From Domibacillus epiphyticus (GTDB lineage Bacteria; Bacillota; Bacilli; Bacillales; Domibacillaceae), in assembly GCF_001975785.1 (NCBI RefSeq), contig NZ_MSFI01000005.1, positions 51,944-115,943 on the forward strand: a DNA stretch of 64,000 nt, in the 5' to 3' direction. Position 1 is the stretch's first letter. Each line of letters starts with the position of its first letter. Under the pieces are notes generated by a model. The model was not told the DNA's origin. It did no database searches and saw only the letters and a list, made by a program, of their open reading frames with translations. Below are positions 44,031 to 53,704 of the stretch, piece by piece. The translations under genes were made by a program, and so were the position numbers.

Positions 44031-45214
44031 CACACTTCACCCTCACTACTTGATTTCCCGACAAAAAATGTTACATGTTTGCACGACTCTGTGAATTTAT
44101 CCACATCCTGGACACCTGCTACATCCTGCAATAGAACGCATTCGCCTGCTGCTCTGCGCCGCTGCGCCTCATTAATCGCTTCGACACGCCGTTCGTTGCT
44201 GAATAAGATGCAGTGAATACCTTCTTCGTCTTCTAATTGTTCAAGTGCTTCCAGTAAAAAGTCAACACGAAGGCCAAATCCTGTTGCACCGGCCGGCCGG
44301 CCAAACTTTTCAAGCAAGTCATCATAGCGTCCTCCGTTGCCGACAGGAGCCCCCACTCCCTCTGCATACACTTCAAACACAAGTCCTGTATAATAACTCA
44401 TATGGCTGACAAGCGGCAAATCAAATGTCACATATTGGTCGACATTATATTCTTCTAACCGTTTGTATAACGTCTTTAATTCATCAAGCGCTTCGCTTCC
44501 GGCACTTCCTTCAATCAAATTAACCGCTTCTTTCAGGGTGCCAATGCCCCCTGATAAGTCTAAAAATTGCAAAAGACGCTTTTTGTCAATTGATGACAGC
44601 GGCAAGTTTTTCACGTGATCCCGATAACCAACATAATTTTTTTCATAAAGGAACCGTCGCAGCTGTTCAGAGCGCTCTTCTGTTCCAAGAATCTGCTGGA
44701 ACAATTCATCGATAAAACGAATATGTCCGAGTGAAATCTGGAATTTCTCAAGACCTGCCTTTTTCATAACGGAAACGAGCAAGGCAATTACTTCGGCATC
44801 GGCGCTGAGCGTATGATCCCCAATCATTTCAACACCAATTTGTTCAAATTCTGCCGCTCTTCCACCTTCACGCTGCTGCGCACGGTAGACACTTGCGGAA
44901 TACGCAAGGCGAAGTGGGACACGTTCTTTCAACAGCTTTGCTGCGGCAACACGTGCAATCGGTGCAGTCATATCCGGCCGCAGTACAAGCGTGTTTCCTT
45001 CCTGGTCAAGAAGCTTAAACAACTGGCGGTCCAATATCGCGGACGCATCACCGACTGTTTCGTAATATTCAAGAGCTGGCGTCTCAATGAAACGATAGCC
45101 CCAGCTTCTCATTTCCTGTTCCGCAGCCTCTTTCAACTTTCTTTTTGTTTCATAAATGTGCGGTAATGTATCCCGCATTCCTACAGGCTTTTCAAACATT
45201 AACAGCTTCGACAT
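44030..45214 (-). CDS. hisZ: ATP phosphoribosyltransferase regulatory subunit HisZ
   Basis: 394-residue histidyl-tRNA synthetase-like protein. Class II motif 2 region ([24 protein letters not shown]) is present, but the anticodon-binding domain is missing. It makes the complex with short HisG and carries histidine inhibition. Start [10 protein letters not shown] at 45214 after GGGTGAT. First gene of the hisZGDBHAFI operon. Confidence 0.95.
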   Translation of the reverse strand: MSKLLMFEKPVGMRDTLPHIYETKRKLKEAAEQEMRSWGYRFIETPALEYYETVGDASAILDRQLFKLLDQEGNTLVLRPDMTAPIARVAAAKLLKERVPLRLAYSASVYRAQQREGGRAAEFEQIGVEMIGDHTLSADAEVIALLVSVMKKAGLEKFQISLGHIRFIDELFQQILGTEERSEQLRRFLYEKNYVGYRDHVKNLPLSSIDKKRLLQFLDLSGGIGTLKEAVNLIEGSAGSEALDELKTLYKRLEEYNVDQYVTFDLPLVSHMSYYTGLVFEVYAEGVGAPVGNGGRYDDLLEKFGRPAGATGFGLRVDFLLEALEQLEDEEGIHCILFSNERRVEAINEAQRRRAAGECVLLQDVAGVQDVDKFTESCKHVTFFVGKSSSEGEV

Positions 45215-45280
45215 TTTATCACCCGATCTATAATTATTCATCGTATTTTTACTTTAGTTCGCTAATGTACTAAAGATTTA

Positions 45281-45308
45281 GTTATATGTAGTTTAACGGT
45301 TCTGACAA
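45281..45308 (-). promoter_or_regulatory. Histidine operon promoter
   Basis: TTGTCA (45303-45308), 16-base spacer, TATAAC (45281-45286) on the minus strand. A 7-base inverted repeat CTTTAGT/ACTAAAG (45252-45275) lies at the expected transcription start. The 60-base leader is too short for a T-box. Confidence 0.65.
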
Positions 45309-45320
45309 TTCTCGTCAAGT

Positions 45321-45349
45321 CAAAAAACCGGGTTTTTAATCACCCGGTT
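45321..45349 (-). terminator. Terminator of the decayed gene upstream of hisZ
   Basis: Hairpin AACCGGGT/ACCCGGTT with T-run on the minus strand; the stop codon of the decayed frame lies inside the loop. The his promoter is immediately downstream. Confidence 0.7.
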
Positions 45350-45822
45350 TAGCCTCCTGAAGAGAAGATGAATCGGCTGCGAATCCTGCTGTGGTTGCAG
45401 CCATGGCCGCCTGCTGTGCTTGAATTATCGATTGAACATTTGTAGTGATTCCTTCTTTGGAATTACTACATGATTGCGAAGCAAAAACAGAAGCGATTGT
45501 AATTGCCATATCCTTTGACCATTTTAATAGCTTGGTGTCTTTTAATTCCTTAGAGCCGCTTCCTCTATCTTCCCCGAAAAAGCAATCACGCCAAGAGCTG
45601 GATAATGCATCGATTTCACTTTCAAGCCCTGCCGCTCAGTTCTCTCTTTGTTTGAAGTACCAATTCAGCAGACTCTTCACGACACACCATCCCGAGCATA
45701 TTCGTCAAAAACAGCAAATCGTTAACCTTCCCAAAAGCCATGATCATGTAAAAGACGATAATACCGCTCAGAAGAATCAACGAGATCGATTATACTTTCC
45801 GATCGCTTTGCCACTGCTGCAT
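45336..45822 (-). pseudogene. Decayed gene of unknown family, frameshifted
   Basis: Two open segments on the minus strand appear to belong together. Segment 1 runs from ATG 45822, with a TAA at 45790-45792, then encodes a hydrophobic helix (LILLSGIIVFYMIMAFG) and a charged helix ending at TGA 45622. Segment 2, in another frame, is open from 45635 to TAA 45336 (99 codons: ESEIDALSSSWRD, then alanine/glutamine-rich AQQAAMAATTAGF). One frameshift near 45630 joins the two. A terminator follows directly. I do not recognise the family. No good RBS precedes 45822, so the true start may be lost. Confidence 0.5.
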
Positions 45823-45882
45823 AGTAAATTTACGATGAAAATCTAAAAGTTTCGAAAATTCTGTTCAGTATAGATAAACAAA

Positions 45883-45909
45883 AACTGCCTGCTTTTAAGC
45901 AGGCAGTCA
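45883..45909 (-). terminator. Terminator of the CstA-type gene
   Basis: Perfect hairpin CTGCCTGC/GCAGGCAG with a 6-base loop, followed by five Ts on the minus strand. Confidence 0.85.
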
Positions 45910-45915
45910 ATTATT

Positions 45916-47355
45916 TTATGATGCTGTGCGTTCCGATTTATCGTTCGAAGCAATGTTTTTGTAGCGGAAAATGCTTCGAATGTACAAGGCAGCAACAACC
46001 GCCGTTAATGTAAAGCCAACGATCATTGACGTATTATAAGCCCACCCGAATCCTTCTGGCGCGTAAAAAATGTATGTACACACAACACCAGTCATGAACA
46101 TCGCTGGAATTCCGGCGATCCAGTGATTTTTTCCTTCTCTGAGCAAATACGATACAGCTGTCCAGAGCATGACAGCTGCGACAACCTGGTTCGACCAGCC
46201 GACATATCGCCATAAGAATGTGTAATCAATCGTTGATAAATAAAATGTCGGTACGCCTACGACAACTGTCATAAGGAGAACCATTCCTTTTCGTTCCATG
46301 TCAAACTTGCTGGACATCCAATCAGATAAAATCATTCGTGATGACCGAAGAGCTGTATCCCCTGTTGTGATTGGCAAAATAATCACACCTAAAATAGCAA
46401 GGATGCCTCCGAATGTGCCAAGCAATGAAACCGAAATTTCGTTCACAACACCGGATGGTCCGCCCGCTGCAAGAGCTTCCTGCAACCCGGCAGTCCCGCC
46501 GAAAAACGTCATGCCGGCAGCCGCCCAGATTAAAGCAATGACCCCTTCACCGATCATGGCGCCGTAAAAGACTTTTCGCCCTTCCGACTCTTTTTTCAAT
46601 GTCCGGGAAACAATCGGGCTTTGCGTGCTATGGAAACCGGAAATCGCACCACATGAGATCGTCACCATGAGAAGCGGCCAGATTGGAAGCTCACCTGGAT
46701 GAAGATTTTCAACTGTGAGTTCTGGAATCGGTTTACCGCCGAATAATAGCGCAACCCCGATAGAAACAGCCATCACGACTAAAATGACACCAAAAATCGG
46801 ATAAATTTTCCCGATAACTTGGTTGACCGGCAAGACTGCCGCAAGGATGAAATACGCAAACACAATAATCAAAGCAGTCATAAAGCTAAGCGGCGTCAAT
46901 TGTGTAAGAAGCTGAGCAGGCCCTGCTGTAAATGCAGCAGCAACCAAAATCATTAAAATAAGTGAAATAACATTCACGGCTGATTTAACCGCATTACCGA
47001 GATATCGTGCAACAAGCGCCGGGAATTGCGCACCGCCATGACGAAGCGACAGCATACCGGAAAAGTAGTCATGAACAGCGCCGGCAAAGATACAGCCGAC
47101 GACAATCCACAAGAACGCTACCGGACCGTACAGTGCACCTGCAAGGGCACCGAAAATAGGACCAAGACCTGCAATATTCAAAAGTTGAATAAACCAGCCT
47201 TTCCACCAGCTCATCGGCACGTAATCCAATCCATCCTGTTTTTCATATGCCGGCGTTGTTTGGCCATCGTTAATAACGAATACTCGCTCGACAAATTTCG
47301 CATAGAACGCATAGCCCAAAAGCAGCAATACGATCGATGTTATAAATGTAATCAT
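45916..47355 (-). CDS. cstA: Carbon starvation CstA family protein, short form
   Basis: 479-residue multi-helix membrane protein of the CstA family (peptide or pyruvate transport). AGLGPIFGALAGALYGP, GAVHDYFSGMLSLRHGG and SGFHSTQSPIVSRTLKKE are typical. Enteric and B. subtilis CstA are about 600-700 residues; this shorter type lacks the C-terminal extension. Start MITFITSIV at 47355 after GTGGAGG. Monocistronic. Confidence 0.9.
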   Translation of the reverse strand: MITFITSIVLLLLGYAFYAKFVERVFVINDGQTTPAYEKQDGLDYVPMSWWKGWFIQLLNIAGLGPIFGALAGALYGPVAFLWIVVGCIFAGAVHDYFSGMLSLRHGGAQFPALVARYLGNAVKSAVNVISLILMILVAAAFTAGPAQLLTQLTPLSFMTALIIVFAYFILAAVLPVNQVIGKIYPIFGVILVVMAVSIGVALLFGGKPIPELTVENLHPGELPIWPLLMVTISCGAISGFHSTQSPIVSRTLKKESEGRKVFYGAMIGEGVIALIWAAAGMTFFGGTAGLQEALAAGGPSGVVNEISVSLLGTFGGILAILGVIILPITTGDTALRSSRMILSDWMSSKFDMERKGMVLLMTVVVGVPTFYLSTIDYTFLWRYVGWSNQVVAAVMLWTAVSYLLREGKNHWIAGIPAMFMTGVVCTYIFYAPEGFGWAYNTSMIVGFTLTAVVAALYIRSIFRYKNIASNDKSERTAS

Positions 47356-47504
47356 TGATGAAACCTCCACTTGTTGTCTAAACTGTTCTACTATTTTATA
47401 TTTTGAAAAATTGAAAAACAACCTTTTTTTCGAAAAAATCTGTTTTTTTACTGTATTTCTCTAATGAAAACGTTATATTTATATTTTTTCTACAAATCAT
47501 AAAA

Positions 47505-47537
47505 AAACCTGCTTCAACTTTACGTTGAAACAGGTTT
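47505..47537 (-). terminator. Terminator of the hprK-lgt-yvoD-ppaX-yvoF operon
   Basis: Fourteen-base arms AAACCTGTTTCAAC/GTTGAAGCAGGTTT on the minus strand with T-run; overlaps the last codons of the acyltransferase gene. Confidence 0.85.
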
Positions 47538-48008
47538 AATGATCATTGGATTTCCTCCGGCAAATGCTCCAGGGGGTACATCCCGGTTCACAAGAGTCAT
47601 TGCTGACACAATCGCGCCGTCTCCAATGTCAACACCAGGCAGTACCGTACAGTTGGCACCGATCATAACGTTGTCTCCAATGGTAACCGGTCCGATACGG
47701 TACTCATCGGTTAAATATTCATGAGCGAGAATGGTCGTATTGTAGCCTATTATCGTATTGCTGCCAATCGTAATCTGCTCTGGAAACATAATATCCGGCA
47801 CGACTTTATACGCAAGCGCTGTCCCTTCCCCAATGGTCATCCCGAGCATCCCCCGGTACAGAATATTTTTCATGCGGGCTGTCGGGACAAAACGGCCGAT
47901 TTCAATGACTGCGGTATTTTTAAACGTCTTCCAGAACGAAACGGTTTCGTATAAGTGGAATAGCGGATTTTTATCCCCTTCCAGCCGGTACCGCTTCGTT
48001 CGTCTCAT
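47520..48008 (-). CDS. yvoF: Hexapeptide-repeat acyltransferase (YvoF-like)
   Basis: 162-residue left-handed beta-helix acyltransferase. Isoleucine-patch hexapeptides run from about residue 75 ([20 protein letters not shown], then [29 protein letters not shown]). Acceptor unknown. Overlaps ppaX by four bases, last gene of the operon, as in B. subtilis. Confidence 0.9.
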   Translation of the reverse strand: MRRTKRYRLEGDKNPLFHLYETVSFWKTFKNTAVIEIGRFVPTARMKNILYRGMLGMTIGEGTALAYKVVPDIMFPEQITIGSNTIIGYNTTILAHEYLTDEYRIGPVTIGDNVMIGANCTVLPGVDIGDGAIVSAMTLVNRDVPPGAFAGGNPMIIKPVST

Positions 48009-48661
48009 TTACTTTCCGCTCCGACTTTCAATATATCGAGCAAATCCGTCATGGACTCAAGCATAAAATCCGGATTGTACTCGTTCAAAAAGTCTCTCCC
48101 TTTTATCGACCAGGCAACGCCAGCTGTCATAGTACCAGCATTTTGTCCGCCTTCAATATCGTGATAATTATCACCGATCATCATTGCCTCTTCCGGCTTT
48201 GAACCAAGTGCAGCCAGTGCTTTTTCAAGGGGCTCTGGATGCGGTTTTGCATTCTCCACATGGTCCAGCGCGACGATCACATCGAAAAATTTATCAAGGT
48301 TTGTCAACTTTAATCCTTTGACAATCGTATCGTGCATTTTTGTTGAAACAATCGCCATTTTATACTTGTTTTCGTGAAGAGTGCGAATGGTTTCATACAC
48401 GCCTTCAAATTCTGTTACAAGTGAATCATGCTGTTCCAGGTTGAATTTACGATAATCCGCGACCATTTCCGTGACCCGTTCTTTATCGATCGCTTCAAAC
48501 GTTTCAATGAGCGGCGGACCCATAAACGGATACACATCTTCCCGTTTGTACTGATCAGGGAAATAGCGATTAAGCGTATGCAAAAACGACTCGACGATCA
48601 GTTCATTCGTATTAATTAACGTGCCGTCTAAATCAAACAAAAGGGTTGTAATGTTTTTCAT
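48005..48661 (-). CDS. ppaX: Pyrophosphatase PpaX
   Basis: 218-residue HAD-family phosphatase. Nucleophile motif [13 protein letters not shown], motif II IVSTKM, motif III lysine in AKPHPEP, and motif [15 protein letters not shown]. It hydrolyses pyrophosphate released when HprK dephosphorylates HPr-Ser-P, which fits its operon. Overlaps yvoD by four bases. Confidence 0.93.
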   Translation of the reverse strand: MKNITTLLFDLDGTLINTNELIVESFLHTLNRYFPDQYKREDVYPFMGPPLIETFEAIDKERVTEMVADYRKFNLEQHDSLVTEFEGVYETIRTLHENKYKMAIVSTKMHDTIVKGLKLTNLDKFFDVIVALDHVENAKPHPEPLEKALAALGSKPEEAMMIGDNYHDIEGGQNAGTMTAGVAWSIKGRDFLNEYNPDFMLESMTDLLDILKVGAESK

Positions 48662-49599
48662 GTGAATGTAGCTTCCTTTCTCCGCAACGTTTCAGCGCGA
48701 TTCCAGATCCGGGCGACAACAAGTGTCAAAAGAACAGCTGTCACGATCCGAATCAAAAAGAGCGGCAGCACTGGAATCCCGAGCGGAATAAAAATTAGTG
48801 TATCTTCTATAACAGCGTGACAGGCAACCAGAAAAATAAACGCAATGGTCACATCTTTCTGGCTGACCCCATCTTCCTCCACCGCTTGTATCATTACAGC
48901 CGATCCCATCGCAAGACCGATCAGCAGTCCGGATGCAAGCGTCATGGACGTATTTTCTTTCATGCCGAGAAAGCGGGTCACCGGCGCCATTGACCGCGAA
49001 AACGCTTCAAGCCATCTTAAATCTTTTGCTATTTGAATGCACACCATTAACGGAATCACGATTACCGCCAGCTGTAAAACACCGAAGCCCGCCTTCTCCA
49101 CGCCAAGCAGGAAAATCGCGCTCCATGTTTCAGGATGTTCTTCTGCTGCCGGCACCATGCCATACTGTGCCAGTTCACCGCCGCCGCGCCAGACGAGATT
49201 TATAATCACGCCTGCCATGAACGCTAGACCAAGACGCACCGCAAGAACGATCCAGACTTTCACCCCTACCTTTAAAGCAACTGTCGTTTCAATAAATAGA
49301 TTATGTGAGAACGACAGCATGACTGCTAAAATAAACACTTCTTTCACTGTTAAGTCGAGGGATAAGATTGCGCCAATGGCGGCATATAAATTTAACAATT
49401 TGCCAAGAACGAGTGGAATGGCCGCGTCACCCGACAAACCAAATATCCCCATTATCGGGCTGATTAATTGAATAATCCAGGGTAAAACGGGTGTAAACTG
49501 CAAAATGGTGACGATGAGTGTTACAGGAAAAATGACTTTCCCGAGCGTCCACGTTGTCTTCAATCCCGTTGAAAACCCTTTTCCCACTGTCTTGTTCAA
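48658..49599 (-). CDS. yvoD: Nucleoside recognition domain membrane protein (YvoD-like)
   Basis: 313-residue polytopic membrane protein with two gate-like domains (about residues 15-130 and 170-290). [20 protein letters not shown] glycine-rich helices are visible. Function unknown. Overlaps lgt by four bases. Confidence 0.87.
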   Translation of the reverse strand: MNKTVGKGFSTGLKTTWTLGKVIFPVTLIVTILQFTPVLPWIIQLISPIMGIFGLSGDAAIPLVLGKLLNLYAAIGAILSLDLTVKEVFILAVMLSFSHNLFIETTVALKVGVKVWIVLAVRLGLAFMAGVIINLVWRGGGELAQYGMVPAAEEHPETWSAIFLLGVEKAGFGVLQLAVIVIPLMVCIQIAKDLRWLEAFSRSMAPVTRFLGMKENTSMTLASGLLIGLAMGSAVMIQAVEEDGVSQKDVTIAFIFLVACHAVIEDTLIFIPLGIPVLPLFLIRIVTAVLLTLVVARIWNRAETLRRKEATFT

Positions 49600-50423
49600 G
49601 ACTTCATCTTCCCTTCATTTGACATATCGTTATAACGAGGGAGAGTGAATTTGAGACGGCGGAATAGGAAAATGACCGCTGCAGCCACAATTAGGGTAAG
49701 CGAAAGGACCTGGGCGATCCGTAAGAAATCGGTCAGCATTAAACTGTCAGTCCGCAGTCCTTCAACGAAAAAGCGTCCGATAGAATACCAGATGACATAT
49801 GATAAAAACAATTCACCGCGTCTAAGATTCACTTTACGAAGCAAGAGAAGCAAAGCAAAACCGATGATGTTCCAGATGGATTCATATAAAAAAGTCGGGT
49901 GGTAATACACACCATCAATATACATTTGATTAATGATAAATTCAGGAAGCTGCAAATTTTCAAGGAAGCTTCTCGTTACTTCTTCGCCATGCGCTTCCTG
50001 ATTCATAAAGTTGCCCCATCGGCCAATTGCCTGCCCAAGAATAATCGACGGCGCGGCAATGTCAGCGATTTTCCAGAAGGATATATTCCTTTTTCTAGCG
50101 AAAATAATAGCTGTTGCAACAGATCCGATCAGCGCACCATGAATCGCAATGCCACCATTCCAGATTTGTATGATCGCCCCCGGATTTTCTGAATAGTATT
50201 CCCATTGAAACAAAACATAATAAAGGCGAGCGGAAATGAGCGCGATTGGGATCGCCCAAATTAATAGATCGGCGAAAGTATCTTTTGGAAGACCGAGTCG
50301 GTCGGCTTCCTTTGAAGCTAAGTAAAAGCCGAGAGCAATGCCGAGGCCGATAATGATCCCGTACCAGTGTATTTGAACGGGTCCGAGCTCAAGTGCAATC
50401 GGATTTAACGGATATCCCTCCAT
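49596..50423 (-). CDS. lgt: Prolipoprotein diacylglyceryl transferase
   Basis: 275-residue membrane enzyme that attaches diacylglycerol to lipobox cysteines. The Lgt signature [14 protein letters not shown] is at about residue 137, plus the [11 protein letters not shown] and IHGALIGS motifs. It would process the binding protein at 5327. ATG after AGGAG; 11 bases from hprK. Confidence 0.96.
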   Translation of the reverse strand: MEGYPLNPIALELGPVQIHWYGIIIGLGIALGFYLASKEADRLGLPKDTFADLLIWAIPIALISARLYYVLFQWEYYSENPGAIIQIWNGGIAIHGALIGSVATAIIFARKRNISFWKIADIAAPSIILGQAIGRWGNFMNQEAHGEEVTRSFLENLQLPEFIINQMYIDGVYYHPTFLYESIWNIIGFALLLLLRKVNLRRGELFLSYVIWYSIGRFFVEGLRTDSLMLTDFLRIAQVLSLTLIVAAAVIFLFRRLKFTLPRYNDMSNEGKMKS

Positions 50424-50434
50424 TATTTCACTCC

Positions 50435-51373
50435 TTATTTCATTTCGTCGACGCCAGCTTCGCTGATTACGCCGGCTAATTTTTCGGTAAATTCCTGCGC
50501 CGCGTTCACGCCCATTCGTTTCAAGCGGAAATTCATCGCTGCGACTTCAATAATGACGGCTAAATTTCGCCCCGGACGAACCGGCAGTGTAATTTTCGTA
50601 ATTTCTGAATCAATAATTTTCAATTTGTCTTCTTCAATACCGAGGCGGTCATACTGCTTTTTCGGATGCCATTGTTCAAGGTAAACATTGAGCGTAATCC
50701 GCTTATGCGACCGAACGGCTCCCGCTCCGAATAAAGTCATCACGTTAATGATGCCGAGCCCCCGTATTTCAAGGAGATGTTCAATGAGCTCTGGCGAGTG
50801 GCCGATCAATGTATCAATATCTTCTTGACGAATCTCTACACAGTCATCAGCGACAAGGCGGTGGCCGCGCTTCACGAGTTCAAGTGCTGTCTCACTTTTT
50901 CCGACGCCGCTTTGACCGGTAATCAGGACACCGACACCGTAAATATCAACGAGTACACCGTGGACAGCTGTCGTTGGCGCAAGCATTGACTCCAGGTAAT
51001 TCGTCAGCTGGCTGGAAAATTTCGTGGTTGTCATTTTCGAACGCATAACCGGGACTGAATAGGCTTCGGATGCTTCGATCAGCTCGACCGGCACACTTAA
51101 ATTACGCGAAATGATAATAGCAGGCGTTTCATAGTCACAGAGCCGATCCATCCGTTCTTTCTTTTCTTCAGGACTGAGCCGTTGAAAAAAAGACAGCTCC
51201 GTCATTCCGATCAATTGAATACGTTCAGCCGGATAATAGTCAAAAAAACCGGCTATTTCCAGTCCTGGCCGCGACAGGTCACTCAATTTAATTGGGCGGT
51301 GAAGCCCATCTTCTCCGCTCACTAATTCCAGATCAAATTTTTCCAATATATCAACTGCACGCACTTTTGCCAC
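50435..51373 (-). CDS. hprK: HPr kinase/phosphorylase
   Basis: 312 residues. The C-terminal catalytic domain has Walker [13 protein letters not shown] (about residue 153), the [11 protein letters not shown] base region, and the family signature [10 protein letters not shown]. Phosphorylates HPr and Crh on serine in response to fructose bisphosphate, and dephosphorylates them with phosphate. Start GTG at 51373, eight bases after AGGAGG. Upstream lies an extended -10 TGATACAAT near 51420. Confidence 0.96.
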   Translation of the reverse strand: MAKVRAVDILEKFDLELVSGEDGLHRPIKLSDLSRPGLEIAGFFDYYPAERIQLIGMTELSFFQRLSPEEKKERMDRLCDYETPAIIISRNLSVPVELIEASEAYSVPVMRSKMTTTKFSSQLTNYLESMLAPTTAVHGVLVDIYGVGVLITGQSGVGKSETALELVKRGHRLVADDCVEIRQEDIDTLIGHSPELIEHLLEIRGLGIINVMTLFGAGAVRSHKRITLNVYLEQWHPKKQYDRLGIEEDKLKIIDSEITKITLPVRPGRNLAVIIEVAAMNFRLKRMGVNAAQEFTEKLAGVISEAGVDEMK

Positions 51374-51501
51374 TTTGGGTTCCCTCCTTCTTCACAGAAA
51401 ACGAATTGCTATTATTGTATCATGTTTTTAAGAAAATCCATGATTTACGTTTCGATTTTCACGATTTCACTGTACTTAGACACTGAAGGGAGGAATGAAT
51501 A

Positions 51502-52029
51502 TTGAAGATTGCAATCGATGCAGGACACGGGTGGAATACGCCAGGGAAACGGTCACCGGACGGAATGCGTGAATATGAATTCAACCGGGAAACGGCGCTG
51601 TTTTTACGAAATGAACTGGCAGCGGACATTTTATTTGTGCACCATGACAGCCGTGATGTACCGCTATCCGAACGGGTGAAGAAAGCGAATGAGGCTGATG
51701 CCGATCTTTTCGTTTCGATCCATGCGAATGCTTTTGGCGAAGGATGGACGAGCGCCCATGGGATTGAGACTTATGTATACACCTCAAGGCCTCCTAAAGC
51801 AATGAAGATCGCGCAATCCGTTCAAAAAGAACTTATCTCCGCTACAGGACGGCGGGATCGAGGTGTAAAAACGGCTGACTTTTACGTTCTGCGCAAAACA
51901 AAAATGCCAGCCATTTTAATTGAAGCTGGCTTTATGACAAATCGTGAAGAAGCGGCATTGTTACAATCGGTTAATTACCGTAAAACATGCGCCCGGGCAA
52001 TTGCTGCCGGCATACATCGTATATTCTAA
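51502..52029 (+). CDS. N-acetylmuramoyl-L-alanine amidase, Amidase_3 family
   Basis: 175-residue zinc amidase domain. Metal ligands: histidine in IDAGHGWN, glutamate in the EYEFNRETA stretch, histidine in FVSIHANAFG; catalytic glutamate in ILIEAGFMTN. No signal peptide or wall-binding domain; the protein begins at the catalytic domain, so it may act inside the cell, or depend on another route out. Start TTG at 51502 after GGGAGG. Divergent from hprK. Confidence 0.87.
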   Translation: MKIAIDAGHGWNTPGKRSPDGMREYEFNRETALFLRNELAADILFVHHDSRDVPLSERVKKANEADADLFVSIHANAFGEGWTSAHGIETYVYTSRPPKAMKIAQSVQKELISATGRRDRGVKTADFYVLRKTKMPAILIEAGFMTNREEAALLQSVNYRKTCARAIAAGIHRIF

Positions 52030-52054
52030 TATTAAGTTTCTGTATCATCATAAA

Positions 52055-52088
52055 AAAATCAGGAAGCCCGTGCGGGCTTCCTGATTTT
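52055..52088. terminator. Bidirectional terminator between amidase and yvlD
   Basis: Sixteen-base perfect arms AAAATCAGGAAGCCCG and complement with a 2-base loop. Confidence 0.85.
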
Positions 52089-52434
52089 ATTTTTTTCGTA
52101 AAACGGTCATTTGCAGTACGATATTGACAACCGCCATTGCAATCGCGATGATGACCGCAAGTCCAAAGCTTTCGATTTCAAACGCGTAGCCCATAATGCC
52201 ATCTGTCATTAACAATGTCACTGCGTTGATGACAAAAAGGAAAAGCCCGAGTGTCACTATCGTTATCGGCAATGTCAACATAATGAGGAAAGGCCGGACG
52301 AGCAAATTGAGAATCGACAAAACAAAACTCGCGATAATGGCAGATAAAAAGCTATCCACATGCAGTCCCGGAAAATAACCCGAAAGCGCAATAAAGAGTA
52401 CTGCATTAATGAGCACGCCAATCAGCCAGCCCAT
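52087..52434 (-). CDS. yvlD: Phage holin family membrane protein (YvlD-like)
   Basis: 115-residue four-helix protein of the YvlD/DUF360 family. LNLLVRPFLIMLTLPITIVTLG is the family motif. Follows yvlB in the Bacillus yvlABCD-type cluster; linked to cell envelope stress there. Confidence 0.88.
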   Translation of the reverse strand: MGWLIGVLINAVLFIALSGYFPGLHVDSFLSAIIASFVLSILNLLVRPFLIMLTLPITIVTLGLFLFVINAVTLLMTDGIMGYAFEIESFGLAVIIAIAMAVVNIVLQMTVLRKK

Positions 52435-52461
52435 ATTGAAAAACTCCCTTAATTGATTTAA

Positions 52462-53640
52462 TTATATACCGGCACCAAAGGTTTCATCCGGATCTGTTGT
52501 TGGCGGCGTCTGCCGAAGCGAAGAAGCTCGCAGTGTAACAGAACCTGTTTTTGTTTCCGCGTCAATTACAAGCTGACGGCCCTCATTCAAATTGTCACTT
52601 TCAAACTTCAATGACTTTTGAATACGCTCGTCTTTTTCCACCACGTTCGTCATCCCTGTTTCAGGCAACTGGAGGCGGCCTGCTGTCGTTCTGATTTCAC
52701 CTTTCACCGGAAGCTCCTTAGGAACATACAATTCAATATTTCCTGTCATTGATTCTACTTTGACTGCTTCCGCCTGATCAGACTTGGCATCGTATAAAAC
52801 ATTTCCATTAAATGATTTCAAATCTGAGAAACGGTATGTGCCCACTATATGAATTGCGCCGTTAAATGAATTCAACTCCGCATGTTCTCCTTGACAGTCA
52901 ATTAAGCGAATCGGTCCATTACCGGTTTCCATATCAAGTGTCTTAATTTGGCCGCTTTTTAATTCAATTTTTCCATTTGCTGCTCGTACGTCGAGTTTTT
53001 CCGAATTGATATCACGCATATCAAAAGAGCCGTTAAATAGCTTTACAGAAATGTCCTCCAAATCTTTTGAAGGAACGTATAGCGTCACATCTGTTTTCAT
53101 TAATTTTAACCCGACTGAAAAGGATAATTTTTCTTCGCGTGCATAAAAGATGCTGTTTTTTAGAAACGACTCCCGCGCTTCTTCTTCTGATCCTGCACCG
53201 TACACTTTCACACGGCACTCCACTTTTACACCTTTTCCTTCCCAAGGGCGAATGGTGACCGCACCGTTCGCTGTTTCAATTTTCATTCGGCGCGGCATCA
53301 CATTTTCTTCATGAAATTCATGTGCAAATTCGGTGCCTTTCCCCATAAAAGGAAGATCTATATCCTTTACACGCTGCATCGCTGTCTGCATAAACTCGAA
53401 TAGTTTGTCTTTTGATTGATGAACCGTATCTGATGTTGGACGGTGACCCGCTATTTTTTGGCCGATTTTCTCCAATTCTTCAAAAATGCCGGCGAAGCCT
53501 TTTGAACTATCTGTGGATTTTGTTGATGCACCCGCTGATGCAGGGTTTTTTTCAAGTGCTTCAATTAATTTTACTGCTTCATCCGCTGAAATAATCCCCG
53601 ACTCTAACATTTTCAAAATACGAAGCTTTTCTTCACTCAT
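52462..53640 (-). CDS. yvlB: DUF4097 family adhesin-like protein (YvlB-like)
   Basis: 392 residues. An N-terminal SHOCT-like helix pair (EKLRILKMLESGIISADEAVKLIEAL, residues 4-30) is followed by a linker and a long beta-helix DUF4097 domain from about residue 120, rich in NG/GN turns (ANGAVTIRPWEG, FNGSFDMRD, FNGAIHIVG). Function unknown; envelope stress association in Bacillus. Confidence 0.88.
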   Translation of the reverse strand: MSEEKLRILKMLESGIISADEAVKLIEALEKNPASAGASTKSTDSSKGFAGIFEELEKIGQKIAGHRPTSDTVHQSKDKLFEFMQTAMQRVKDIDLPFMGKGTEFAHEFHEENVMPRRMKIETANGAVTIRPWEGKGVKVECRVKVYGAGSEEEARESFLKNSIFYAREEKLSFSVGLKLMKTDVTLYVPSKDLEDISVKLFNGSFDMRDINSEKLDVRAANGKIELKSGQIKTLDMETGNGPIRLIDCQGEHAELNSFNGAIHIVGTYRFSDLKSFNGNVLYDAKSDQAEAVKVESMTGNIELYVPKELPVKGEIRTTAGRLQLPETGMTNVVEKDERIQKSLKFESDNLNEGRQLVIDAETKTGSVTLRASSLRQTPPTTDPDETFGAGI

Positions 53641-53704
53641 TTGTGAACCCTCCAGTTTCGTCTAATAAAACTAAATACGAAGATACCAATATAAAGTTTC
53701 ACTT

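Noticed and set aside
45445..45846. 133-codon plus-strand frame upstream of the his operon
   Set aside because: Its start has no RBS and the amino acid composition is random-like. The opposite strand fits a decayed gene with a terminator better.
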